A program made the position numbers and the translations under genes. The notes beneath the pieces are model-generated. The model was not told the origin of the DNA. It worked only from the letters and a program-made list of their open reading frames with translations, and searched no databases. From Tetracentron sinense (Eukaryota; Streptophyta; Magnoliopsida; Trochodendrales; Trochodendraceae), in the NCBI GenBank assembly GCA_015143295.1, contig CM026570.1:4488047-4552046 (forward strand): a stretch of 64,000 nt of DNA. Direction: 5' to 3'. Position 1 is the stretch's first letter, and every line of letters starts with the position of its first letter. Shown piece by piece: positions 54,089 to 64,000 of this stretch.

Positions 54089-55329
54089 GAGATTAATGGA
54101 TAAGAAGTTAATTAGTAATAGATAGGGGAGAAATTAGTGGGTCTCACTTATTGGTTTTGACTGTGCTTATGTGGCATTCTAAATGAAGAGAAGAAGAGAG
54201 AAAAGCCTTGGGAATGTGCCACCTCAATAGGAGAAAGTCTGGCTTATAGGAGTAGATAAATTTCTCACATACTGACACACATATTCGGAGTAGATAAATT
54301 TCTCACATACTGACACACATAATCAAAATATTAAATGCATGTTATTTATTTGAAATTTGGAATTAGAGAAATGCTACGCATACTCTCATAATTCATAAGA
54401 TTTCCATACTCTCATCTTTTGATAATAGATTTTTTTGCCACCCAATTGTGAGCCCACATAAGGTCATTTGTTTTATTATTCGAATGAACTATTGCTCATC
54501 GCTCTCAAAAGGCCCCTTCAATGACCATGAACTCCAGTTAAAATTTTTTAATCCCTATGGTTACTTCTTGTTTCTCTAAAAACAAGAATAGATGATGAAC
54601 TTTAGGAGTGAGTAAATCTTAACCACAGTTAAAAAGGAGTTAATAGGAGACACGTGATAGAAAAGGGGCCGAGATGCCCTTCTCGCATCACCGATGAGGA
54701 GGTGATTATTTTCCATTATCAAAATGCAAGTATGCTTAGCATTCTTTTTTGGAGTAAAGAAAGGGTGCCACTATAGGTGATTATTTTCCATTATCAAAAT
54801 GCAGTATGCTTGGCATTCTTTTTTGAAGTAACTATAATAAATTTAGGCTACTAACAGGAGCAACCGAGCAAGTGCACCGAATCTATCGCTTTTAACACCA
54901 TGGCTTATACGCATCTATTTCAATGGTAAGACATATTTATCGGTTGGGGTTGGCTCGAAATCCAGTATGATAATGTGCCAGTTGATTGGCTCACCTTTAA
55001 ACGAACCTACATTATTGATTAACTAGATAAATTATGATACATACCAAGAAAAAAATTACTTATTAACTTAGATAAATGATGTTACTTACCCCAAAAATAA
55101 AATGTGCCTAGTACAAAAAGCCCCGGCTAGGCCCTCTCACGAAGGTGGTCTTATCCATATCCATCGTTGCATAAAAAGCCCATTGTTTTACAGTTTGGCA
55201 GCTTGACTTGTCCCTCTGGCTGAGCCTAATAGGACAAGGCTAGTCCCTCTCAGGAGGGTGGCTGGATCACGAGAATAGTTTTAACTTAGCAAAGTGGCAT
55301 GAGCTGCTCACTCTTAGATAAATGATCTC
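54089..55329. repeat. Gene-free stretch with two tandem duplications
   Basis: GGAGTAGATAAATTTCTCAC plus ATACTGACACACATA is duplicated at about 54248-54322. A 65-bp unit starting GGTGATTATTTTCCATTATC is duplicated at 54711 and 54776. A MITE fragment (GTAAATCTTAACCACAGTTA) lies at about 54520-54660. No gene was recognised. Confidence 0.6.
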
Positions 55330-55560
55330 AAATATTTTTTTTTAAATTTTGAATAATTGGTGCGGAATGCCCATAATGCAAAGGGCGATTGATAAGCCCA
55401 ACCCTTCCCCTATGCTCCTAGCGAGATCGAAACACAGCCAATCACACACCATGGACTGTCCCAGTGGTTTTGTGTCTCCCTTTGGGGAGGTGTGACTCGA
55501 GTTCAAGTCTTGGGGTGGCTGTTGAGCGTTTACCATGAGTGCTAATCCCATAACCCCTAA
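55330..55560. mobile_element. SINE-like sequences, head to head
   Basis: On the minus strand GTTTCGATCTCGCTAGGAGC and a body ending in an A-rich tail (T run at 55329-55339, plus strand) look like a SINE. On the plus strand from about 55449, CCCAGTGGTTTTGTGTCTC and GTGACTCGAGTTCAAGTCTT look like Pol III A and B boxes. Boundaries and duplications are not clear. Confidence 0.4.
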
Positions 55561-56559
55561 CCTAGATAGATAAATGATTTAGGACCTACCAAAAAAAAAA
55601 ATTCACAGCCAATTGTGATTGAACTGAGGGGGGAGTTATGGAAATATTCCATTACAGAATGGGTTGTGACAACTGTTGAAACCAAACTACTAGATCAAAG
55701 ATATATCAGTTTCAGCAGTGACTTGTTTTCATTTGAAACCAACAAACTAACAAATATCTTTATTTTAGTAGTTTTCCAATAGGTTGACATATAGATTAAA
55801 CTAACAAATAAATCAAACTTAATAGGTCAATTATAATTTTTTGTGTTGGTTTCGTTGCAAGCAGGAGTTAAAAACAGTTGAAGGCATTCAACTTGCTTCT
55901 AGATGCTGCAAAGAGTATGTTGGTTTCTTTATTACCTTATATAGAATCTAATTTACCATATTTTTCCCATGGAGGGAATTCATTCATGCTTGTTATAGTT
56001 TAACCTTAGAAATATATGCAGATTATGTAATAATTGATCTGCAATTGATTAGATGTGATACTTTTGGCAGGGTCTACAATTTTGTGTGTGTGTGCTGTGT
56101 GTTGTGTATGTGAGTATCCTCCTTTCAATTGGCTAAGTAACACCTTGTGGGGTTGTGTTCAATAAAAAAAAATCTTATTTTTTTTTATAGAATAAGTCAA
56201 ATAAGCTCTATTCTAAACTTGCCAAATGCTAAGTCAGAAAGGCATAAGTAGGATGATATCATTCCCCCATAATCCTTGGAGACTATGATTCTAAAAACTC
56301 ATACAGTGTTCTTTCTATGATCCATGCACCATGGTTGATTGATTTCGAATAAATATCTGAACTTGAAGCGTTTGAAGAAAGGAAACCCTAGAAATATTGG
56401 GATGTCAACAAAATTAACTGAAAAACACAGTACTAAGCGGCAATGATCTCAAATAGCACGATCAATAACCTGCAACTTCTTAGAATCGGCTGTTCCGGCC
56501 AGAAATTTACAGATCCATGTTTAAGTATAAACAACTCATGCAAAAAAAAAAGATAGTGA
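55561..56559 (+). other. Mostly intron-like, one exon-like block
   Basis: About 55862-55918 encodes KQELKTVEGIQLASRCCKE, which reads like a plant coding exon, bounded by GCAG before and GTATGT after. I cannot name the protein. The rest (including a (GT)n patch at 56083-56115) has no coding support. Confidence 0.35.
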
Positions 56560-57160
56560 AGATCAAAGACAAAAACTAATGAAACAGTATACAGATTAAA
56601 AAGGGAAAAATATATAATAGCAAAGAAACCTTCAATAAATCCAATCGAGAAGCCGGAATTTCATAAGGAGTAACCCCAAAAATTTCGTGAAAATATTTTG
56701 TAGAGATCAACTTCCAAATGGGAGGATTGGCTGCTAGAGAAATCAAAAGTTGGCATTTTGCAGAGATCTCAACGGACATAAAAATCAACCCATGCATTTG
56801 CCATCTTCCTTTACAAGCTCGACCCAGACACTAACCCACTTGTAAACAAATCAAACCAAATATAATTATAGAACATTTAAACAAAACTATGAAAGATTGC
56901 CATTTTCAAATGAAGTCTAAAAGATGGGTCTACAGAGATTTCCACAAGAGTTAGATGTGTTTAATAGGGATAGGGTTTGGATTTCTCCAAAAAAAATAAA
57001 ATAAGAGATGTGTTTAATGTTAGGGTTTCGCCAAAAATAAGATGTGCAAAGGAATCCAACAAACGCCGAGAGGAGAAAATGGCAGAGAGAGAGAGTGCAG
57101 AAGAAGAAGTAGACTTACCGGCGGGAGTAGCGGCACGAGCAGGAGAAGGGGGGAGCAATG
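56560..57160 (-). other. Exon-like minus-strand segments, unidentified
   Basis: A minus-strand block at about 56634-56797 encodes MSVEISAKCQLLISLAANPP, WKLISTKYFHEIFGVTPYEI and PASRLDLLK, then GTTTCTTTGC, a possible donor. About 56961-57100 (minus) encodes a Ser/Ala-rich stretch without homology I can name. Together they may be the 5' exons of a gene fragment. Confidence 0.35.
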
Positions 57161-58740
57161 GGAACAGCCGAACCTACAAGATACCTAAAAAAAAAAACAT
57201 TAACCCCAAATATTTCGTTAACAAAAAGAAACTATCATTGATAGATCTACAAGATAAATCCATGAAAAAAAAATCACAGATTATTAATAGATTATTAATC
57301 ACAAAAGAAATTTTTCTAGGGTTCTTTTTTTTGCCGAAAAAAAAAACAGTTAACGTTTTTAATAATCACAAAAAATATGATAATTAGCAGCTATTATGAT
57401 ATTTTTAATAATCTATTAAAAATCACAAAAGAAATTATTAATAGATTAAAAATCACAAAATTTTTCTAGGGTTCTTTTTTTTTCTTTTGTGATTAATAAT
57501 CTATGAACGTTTTTTTTGCCGAACAAAACAAAGCTCGCAACTTGCAAGTACCACCATAATAACCCCAAGAGTTATTAATAGATCATGTGAGCATTGAGAT
57601 AAGATGGAGTCTGTGACAAATGTTGTGTTGTGGTTAAATACATACAAATGCATGAACTAAACAGATGGAGTCTTTGCAAGACACTCAGAAAGCATAGGCC
57701 GTGACTGCATCCTTAAGTGGAGGACATTAGAGGTCTGTATGTATTACCCATTTTTCTCTATGAATTATCGGCCCATAGGGTGCGACTGTTGCGTCTATGT
57801 CAATCTGTCTGCAATTGGTGCACCATACCCTTGTATAAGTTAAGATTGCATCTAATAATAGAAGAAAAGAATTAGGGAAAAAAAATGGCAGCGTAGACTT
57901 GGAAAAACGATTGCATCTAACATTAGAAGAAAAGAATAAACAGAAAAAAAAAAAAAAAAAATTGGCAACGTAGACTTGAAAAAAAAAAAAGTGTAAAACA
58001 CGGCCACAATCATACATCTCATTCTTCTAATTCATTTCACATCACTGCAACAACTCTCGGCCACAATCATACATCATCCTCATTCAAAAAAAATCATACA
58101 TCTCATTTTTTCACAGCACCGCAACAGCTCTCAAGAGACAATGTGTAGACACCATCCTGGCTGGAATAAGATTTTTCCAGGTAAAGACGATGAAAATGAA
58201 TCGGTGCTGGTCGAAATGGATAGTGAACCCTCTCAGACACATACCGTCAAACAGTTTGTGAACAACTCCAAAATCAATTTTTTTTTTATTACCTGACTAT
58301 GGGTTTTTAAAGAGGTAGGGGGATGTCTCAGAAATCAAACAGGATGGAAGGGAACCAGACCATTAATCACAATATCAGGATGGAAGGGAAACCGAAAAAA
58401 AAACCCATAAAAGTTCGGCAAAAAAAAACGTTCATAGATTATTAATCACAAAAGAAAAAAAAAGAACCCTAGAAAAATTTTGTTCAAAAAAGAGAACTCC
58501 AAAAAAATTGATCAACAAAAAAAATTCAGCTTCTACAAGATCATGCGTTGAAGAGAACAAAATCCAAGGATCCAAAAGAGAACCCTCCAAAAAAACAATA
58601 GATCAACAAAAAAAAAACACCTGTGCGTTGAATCAAAACGAAAATCACAGATTTCAGTTGGTGAGAGCTCCCCTTCTTTGTGTTGCTCGGTCTCAAAGAG
58701 TGAACCCCCCCAAAAAGATCAACTTCCAAAAAGATCAACA
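57161..58740. repeat. Region enclosed by a ~70-bp inverted repeat
   Basis: 57461-57534 (AAATTTTTCTAGGGTTCTT through GATTAATAATCTATGAACG to TTTGCCGAAC) has its inverse at 58413-58481. A partial third copy of AAATTTTTCTAGGGTTCTTT lies at 57310. Between them are short tandem duplications (GATTGCATCTAA-ATTAGAAGAAAAG at 57844 and 57910; GCCACAATCATACATC at 58003 and 58058). No gene was recognised. The inverted repeat could bound a transposon or a hairpin-forming unit. Confidence 0.6.
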
Positions 58741-59076
58741 ATAGGCTCTGTGAGCAGTGGCGAGCGAGCCCCGGCGAGCAAGCAGCGGCGAGCGAGCACC
58801 GGCGAGCAACAGCGAGCAAGCACCGGCAGCAACGGTGAGAGAGAGAGAGAGGAAGAAACCGAGAGAGAGAGCAGTCGTCCGAGAGAGAGAGGAAGAAACC
58901 GAGAGGAGAGATTTGGGTTAGGTTAGGGTTAATTCCTCAAAGAACGACTGCCTAGGGTAGTCGTTTATTGCGTCAAACGTAAATGACTCACTACAGCCGT
59001 CGTATATTTAACGAGAGTCTTAGGCCGTCGTTGTTTCCGACTTTTGATGTAGTATTTAACCCATTTTCACGTAGTG
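58741..59076 (-). mobile_element. CACTA (En/Spm) transposon terminus
   Basis: On the minus strand the sequence starts CACTACGTGAAAATGGG at 59076, the typical CACTA end. Subterminal motifs follow: AACGACGGCC, ATACGACGGCT, AACGACTACC and AGTCGTTC. CT-rich and CACCGTTGCTGCCGGTGCTT-like repeats (58750-58900) come next, like the start of an internal gene leader. No opposite end was found to the left, so the element is truncated, or its other end has decayed. Confidence 0.75.
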
Positions 59077-59084
59077 GGGGGAGT

Positions 59085-59513
59085 TTTTTTTTTATAAGGT
59101 AGAGAGAGTTCAATCGCACCCCCATATCAACATGTGCCCCTTCTAACCACTACTAACCATGGTTGAGATTCACTAACTCTTAAGAGTACAAAAAATCTAA
59201 CCTTTGTTTTTAGAAAAATATTCTTAGAAAAAATTAACCCTAGGGTTAAGAAATATGAGTATAAAGTCGATAGCTCGAATGCACCCGTACCATGGCTGAG
59301 ATTCACTAACTTTTATAAAAATATTCTTTGCCCGACTCCAATACACTCCTACCATTAAGTAGGTAAATGATGTGGACACCCAAAAAAGAGTTTAAATATG
59401 AGTCGAAGTTCTGTTTCAAGAGAGTTGAGCAGTTCTCACTTTTTAGTATAAAGTGGATGACAAAATATTTACAAATTTGTCATTGCATCGCTAACTAAGA
59501 TTGTCACCCACAT
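59085..59513. mobile_element. Fragment of the GTTAAGATTCACT MITE family
   Basis: ACATGTGCCCCTTCTAACC and CATGGTTGAGATTCACTAAC are followed by AACCTTTGTTTTTAG. A partial repeat of GTACCATGGCTGAGATTCAC lies at 59290. No terminal repeats. Confidence 0.5.
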
Positions 59514-60651
59514 AAGGTTGTCAAAGGGTTGGGTTAGGGCAGGCCTAGGTCTTATTGTGTCCGGTCCTCATTCACCAGAGTGAGGCCCTAGCTCAGCCCT
59601 AGCCCTCAAAGGTTCGGAATAGTTAGGCCCAAGCCCTACTCTCAAGGGCTAAGGCCAGGGTCGGGTCAGGGCCAAAATAATTTTAGAAAAAATATCATGT
59701 TTTAGCAATTTTTACTATATTGATTACCAACCTAATATACAACCATCTTTCTTTTATTCGGATTTGAGACCGATAATTCAACTCAAAGAACAACATGACG
59801 TAGTTTAGTACCATTAGATTGTTAGTATTAATACATCCGCTAATTGTTTTCGTTAACTTGTTAGTATTATTACCAGTATATTTTTTTTTAACAGAAAAAC
59901 GTTACAACTCACAGGGAGTAACATTAAAAGATTTTATGAAGAATTTATACTATTAGTCCATTACACATACACACAATAAGTCTTAGCCTTAATTAATTTT
60001 TTTTAATAAAAGAAAAAAAGTTACAAGTATTATATTAGAAAGATTCTAGAAAGATACTACATTATACTACTAGAATGTTAGTATGTTATACATACACATA
60101 ATAAAGCTTAGCCTCTTAAGTTCTAATAAGTCTTTAAGTTATTATAGTATGAGGGCGTTTGACAACACTACTATAAATTTAAAGTTATTACTTTATAGAT
60201 GGCGTTTGGCAACACTACTATAAGTTTAATAAGTACTTTTAATAAATAAGCATTTTTTTTTGTGAATAAGCACTTATAATAAGCAGATATGAAAGTACTT
60301 ATTTATAAGTACTTTTTTGGGCTCCTGACCACTTTTACTACTTTTACTTGTTGCTTATTTATTTTTACCAAATAAACTTATTTATAAATAAATACTTATT
60401 TTCATGAATAAGTAAATAAGTACTCAATAATAGTGTTACAAAACATCATAATATTATTTATGATACAACATATAGAATGAAGGTTTGGGATGGCCAAGCC
60501 ATGTGCTTATCAAGCCCGACCCTCAAGTAAAAAAGATTTCCAAAATTGAGCCCGACTCAACCCTAGGACTTTATTAAGCCCTCTATTTTATGGACTTTGA
60601 AGGGTCAGATAGAATCGGCCCCCTCATCAAAGGGCCGAATTGACAGCCCTA
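59514..60651. mobile_element. hAT-like element, about 1.1 kb, 8-9-bp TSD
   Basis: CACCCACAT flanks both sides (59505-59513, 60652-60660). The left end AAGGTTGTCAAAGGG pairs with the right end GAATTGACAGCCCTA. The subterminal parts are rich in GGCCCTAGCTCAGCCC and AAGCCCGACCC. The AT-rich centre holds a GGCGTTTGGCAACACTACTA unit repeated at 60150 and 60190, facing AGTGTTACAAAACATC at 60433, probably a second, smaller MITE inside. No transposase. Confidence 0.8.
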
Positions 60652-60685
60652 CACCCACATTAAAGAGGGAGCTAAAAGGAGGTAT

Positions 60686-60899
60686 TAGGGCTGTAAACGA
60701 ATGCCTATATTATTTGTATCCGAATCTGTTTAGTGGGATAATTATTCGAATAGGTATCCGACGGAGCGAATTCGGATGGTAAAATAGTATCCGTTTATAA
60801 TCGGATACGGATTCAGATACTGGTATATCTGATCCGATAAATATCCGTCCGATTATAATATATATAATATATTTTAAATTTATAAAATTAATGTAACCG

Positions 60900-60934
<35 letters not shown>

Positions 60935-61173
60935 TAAAAATATATAAATTTTTACATTTTTTAAATATGAATTTATATTTTTTCAAATTTTTAAAAAATA
61001 ATGAGATAATTCAGATACTATCTGAATCTGAATATTTTAATCAGAGTTAGATACGGATATCGTATTTCACTATCCACCGAATAGTTATTCGGATTCAGAT
61101 ATTCAGATATATAATCGGATACGAATTCTAATATACCATTGTCCTCTCTAAATCCGTTCCGTTTATAGCCTTA
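60686..61173. mobile_element. hAT-like MITE (TAGGGCTGTAAACG), near-perfect 8-bp TSD
   Basis: GGAGGTAT (60678-60685) and GGAGCTAT (61174-61181) agree at seven of eight bases. Ends TAGGGCTGTAAACGAAT and CCGTTTATAGCCTTA pair. ATCCGAAT/ATTCGGAT and ATCGGATACGGAT motifs fill both sides around an (AT)n core at 60907-60930. Confidence 0.85.
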
Positions 61174-61181
61174 GGAGCTAT

Positions 61182-62463
61182 CAACTCCGGGTTAATGCCG
61201 ATGAGCTCGCCGCCAATTGCCAATTGCCAATTGCCAATTGAGAGGATCAAGGTGTGTTTGTCTGAACTCAGAAGAGTTCCCAACAAAAGATCAAACGGTG
61301 CATATCTCTTCAGCTACCTTTCCACATCTTATTGGAGATCGTGTCTTCATCCAATCACAGGTATTAAGTCTTGTGAGTGGATATGCCATTAGTAAACTGT
61401 AATAAGGTCTATCAACTTTTATACGCTTATATCGTTATATTTATTTCTTTTGCCAATCGGGCCCCACTAGTAACGTATTGAAGATCGTGTCCCATGTATT
61501 TTAGAATTATCGTAATTTTGGTCTAAACGAGATCCTTACAACTGTCAATTCACAACCTAAGGAATAAAGTTAAACCGAGTTATAAGCACACCAAAAAATC
61601 ATGTAAGAGACTCCGTTCGCCGTCAGATCATCATACTGTAGCGACACCAAATGCGACTAGTCAACAATTCAGTCTCAATCTGCTATGGTGGACCTCTCGT
61701 TGCCACACGATGAGGATCACGAGGCCATCGGATGGTTATTGAGCACCTAATAAAACATACGTAAAACACGTGTATTATATATGGCGATAAAATACTCATA
61801 TCCTTTAAAATACCATATTCGAGATTTGTCTTGAGGGATGACAAGTTGGGAACGACCTTTAATACGGAGAAGCTAAAATACACTTAAATAACTAAACTAC
61901 CCTTTACATTTCAAGATTCCCGGTCCCTTTTCACTCATTTAAATTTTTGGGATAAAATGGCCTACGGCCTGTGATGTGCTAGCCCTACTCTCAGTAATCA
62001 AAACGGTCGGTGAAAAAATAATTATGTGTCTTTATTTTTAATTAATGTTCTTTTTGTTGTAGTTTAAAATTAAAAAAAATGAATGAAATTTACAAAAATG
62101 ATCACTTTCTTCACATAAAATCTTTCATAAGTAAAATATTTTACTGAAAAAGAACTACTTCCTACATAAAATGACTTACATTAGAACTTGTAAGTCATAT
62201 TTTTGTAAGATTCTTATTTCCTTAAATATATTTTTAAAATTACAAATGTAATCCTTTTCATTTTTTATTTTTTACTTTTATAAATGTTTTGGGTCATTTT
62301 TTGTGTGTGCAAAAGTTCTTAATCTCCCCTAAACATTTTACTTACAAAAGATTTTGCGTGCAAATAAGCAAGTGAAGAATGACTTTTTCTGCAAATGCAG
62401 GTTGTATTCCCTATTTTATAAGGGACAAATGGAGTATAAGAACCAACACCAAATAATGGGAAT
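61182..62463. other. Gene-free stretch
   Basis: CCAATTG is repeated four times at 61211-61239. The rest is AT-rich without recognisable genes, RNA or transposon ends. Confidence 0.45.
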
Positions 62464-62947
62464 TAGGGGTGCCAATGAGCCGAGCCCGTTCGGCTCAACT
62501 TGACTCGAAAAAAACGAGCTTGAGCTTTTACTTTGGGCTCGTTGAGCCAAGCCGAAGCTTAAAAGTGAGCTCGAAAAATAAACGAGCCGAGCCTAAACAA
62601 TACGTGGCTCGCCTCGATTAATTTTATAATAATACCTTTTAAAAATTAAATTTATATTATATATTTCATATACATTTTTTTGGTAAAATTTATATAGTAT
62701 ATATTAATATAATTATTTTTGTTTAAGTTTTAACTCAGGTTTTCATGTGAGTCACATGACATCCCAAAGAAAAAAATGTCCTTTTAATTTTTTTTAATTG
62801 AATTTAAAGCTTATCAATGTATTTTTTTAAAAAAAATTATTGAGCCGAGCCGAGCTCGAAATCAATGATCTGTGGATGAGCCGAGCCGAGCTCGAGCCTC
62901 TGTAAAATTTCAACGAACCGAGCTCGAGCAGTGCCATCACACCCCTA
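62464..62947. mobile_element. hAT-like MITE, family copy 2 (pair of 40669)
   Basis: ATGGGAAT (62456-62463) and GTGCGAAT (62948-62955) match at six of eight bases. The left end TAGGGGTGCCAATGAGCC pairs with GCCATCACACCCCTA. Its centre (GTGAGTCACATGACATCCC, TTTTAACTCAGG) aligns along its length with 40669-41205. Confidence 0.84.
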
Positions 62948-63389
62948 GTGCGAATGCATGAGAGAGACAGAGAGTAGGGCTAACACACCTTTAGCCAGCA
63001 TTCACCTTACACTTGACATTTAAACACGTCCTATATATAAATTGGAGGCAGTAGAATTTTGCAAATGTACGTTTTACCTGGGCTTGAAGCAAACAAGTCG
63101 GAGTAAGTTATTAACTTCTGAAAATAATATAGATATAACAAATATAATATAAGAAATTAATTTTTTTTAATGATATATAATATAAATTATAAAATGTATA
63201 TTTTTCCAAGAAATTAGGAAGGATTTTCTCTTGCCTCATGCCTTCTGGAATAATGACTTGGTTTACTCTTGTATGTGTTTAGGTGTTAATTATAAATAAA
63301 TAAAACATGAGGAAATGTGAGGGTAATTTAGTCATTTCTGAAAATTAAGTAACTTAAAATAAAAGGTATAGAACCCACTTACAAAACCC
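62948..63389. other. Intergenic upstream of a probable gene
   Basis: AT-rich; may hold the promoter of the following transcription unit. No clear TATA/TSS pair was chosen. Confidence 0.35.
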
Positions 63390-63657
63390 TGTGGTCACAT
63401 CCTCATGTGACCATAAATCGTTTCCAAACCTCTCCCTCTCTCTCTCTCAATTAAAGATTAAAAGGTCGTATGTTATTATTCTCTCTCTAGCCCCCCTCTC
63501 TCTAAACAAAGACAGAGAGAGAGAGAACGACTTTGGTTTTCTTATTTTTTCCTCCCTTGGTTCTCCCTCTCCTGTTCTCCCCTGCAAGTCCTCACGAATT
63601 CAACCTTCGTAGCCATGAAAGCTCAGCTCTCTTAAACCAGGTAAGCCTTCTTCACCA

Positions 63658-63688
<31 letters not shown>

Positions 63689-64000
63689 ATGTCTGTGTGT
63701 GCTTTTGTGTGTGTTGTTCTTTGTTCTATGTTGTTGTTTTCGTTATTTTTTTGGCAGAAAGTTGACAATCGAGATCAATCGATACATAACTAAGAAGTCC
63801 CGTTTGTGCAGGTTTGGGTTTCACGTGGGTTTTGACGTTCAAGCTCTTCCATGGAGGTTAGCAAATCTCCTTTCTCATTATTTTCTGCATGTTTTGCTTT
63901 GTTTATAAGACAATTTAATGTAGTTCCCTTAGTATTTTTAACGGTTATTTACTGTTTGAATTAGTTGAATTTGATGGGATCACATGAGAATTCTCACTAT
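63390..64000 (+). other. Probable 5' UTR and first intron of a gene leaving the window
   Basis: From about 63410 the sequence is CT-rich with TCTCTC and GAGAGA tracts, typical of plant leaders. CTCTTAAACCAG/GTAAGC at 63637-63642 is a good splice donor, followed by a (CT)n run (63657-63688). The AG at about 63757 could end the intron. An ATG at 63850 is followed by GAG and GTTAGC, either coding MEVSKSP or a donor right after two codons. No protein homology is visible before the window ends. Confidence 0.45.

Noticed and set aside
58541-58819. Minus-strand Ala/Cys-rich protein near the CACTA end
   Set aside because: It is made of the GCGAGCGAGC-type repeats and A/T tracts, without family resemblance.

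Overview
This is nuclear DNA of a flowering plant, most likely a woody dicot. The evidence is intron-bearing plant gene remains, a plant NF-YB gene, nuclear-type tRNA genes, and AT-rich intergenic DNA packed with plant transposons (hAT-like and Mutator-like MITEs, Ty1/Ty3-type LTR remains, a TRIM, SINE-like pieces and one CACTA end). The species cannot be named from the sequence. Only two genes look fully functional: NF-YB (31848-32303, minus) and tRNA-Ser(GCT) (35041-35122, minus). The 5' part of a further gene probably lies at 63.4-64.0 kb and runs out of the window.

1-9 kb: unidentified exon-like pieces, a SINE, and an hAT element with an 8-bp target duplication. These are followed by a run of broken gene fragments in one orientation: RING-H2 ATL-type E3 ligase, zeta-carotene desaturase, then the 3' half of a KUP/HAK/KT potassium transporter with four recognisable exons. 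12.2-14.6 kb: a minus-strand peroxisomal 3-ketoacyl-CoA thiolase pseudogene is split by a 1.9-kb non-autonomous LTR element, which carries a piece of a 2-oxoglutarate dioxygenase gene. 15.9-17.2 kb: a long-TIR element holding six tandem units of about 140 bp. 17.8-26.6 kb: more potassium-transporter debris, namely a 5' half, a chimeric start, inverted 3' pieces and a palindrome whose two arms carry the same abnormal fusion.

27-43.7 kb: almost gene-free, with NF-YB, a tRNA-Ser/tRNA-Thr pair 5 bp apart, many MITEs and an unusual TIR element flanked by a perfect 16-bp direct repeat (30619-31374). 43.8-54.1 kb: two solo LTRs, nested MITEs (an hAT-like element inside a Mutator-like one), a fucokinase/GDP-fucose pyrophosphorylase pseudogene and a TRIM with three LTR copies. 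54-64 kb: SINE-like and CACTA-end sequence, inverted repeats, three hAT-like elements and the probable 5' UTR of a gene.

The genes form no operon or pathway. The window reads as a decaying potassium-transporter cluster plus captured or duplicated gene fragments, broken up by successive transposon insertions whose order can partly be read from target-site duplications and empty sites. All alignments and counts were made by eye.
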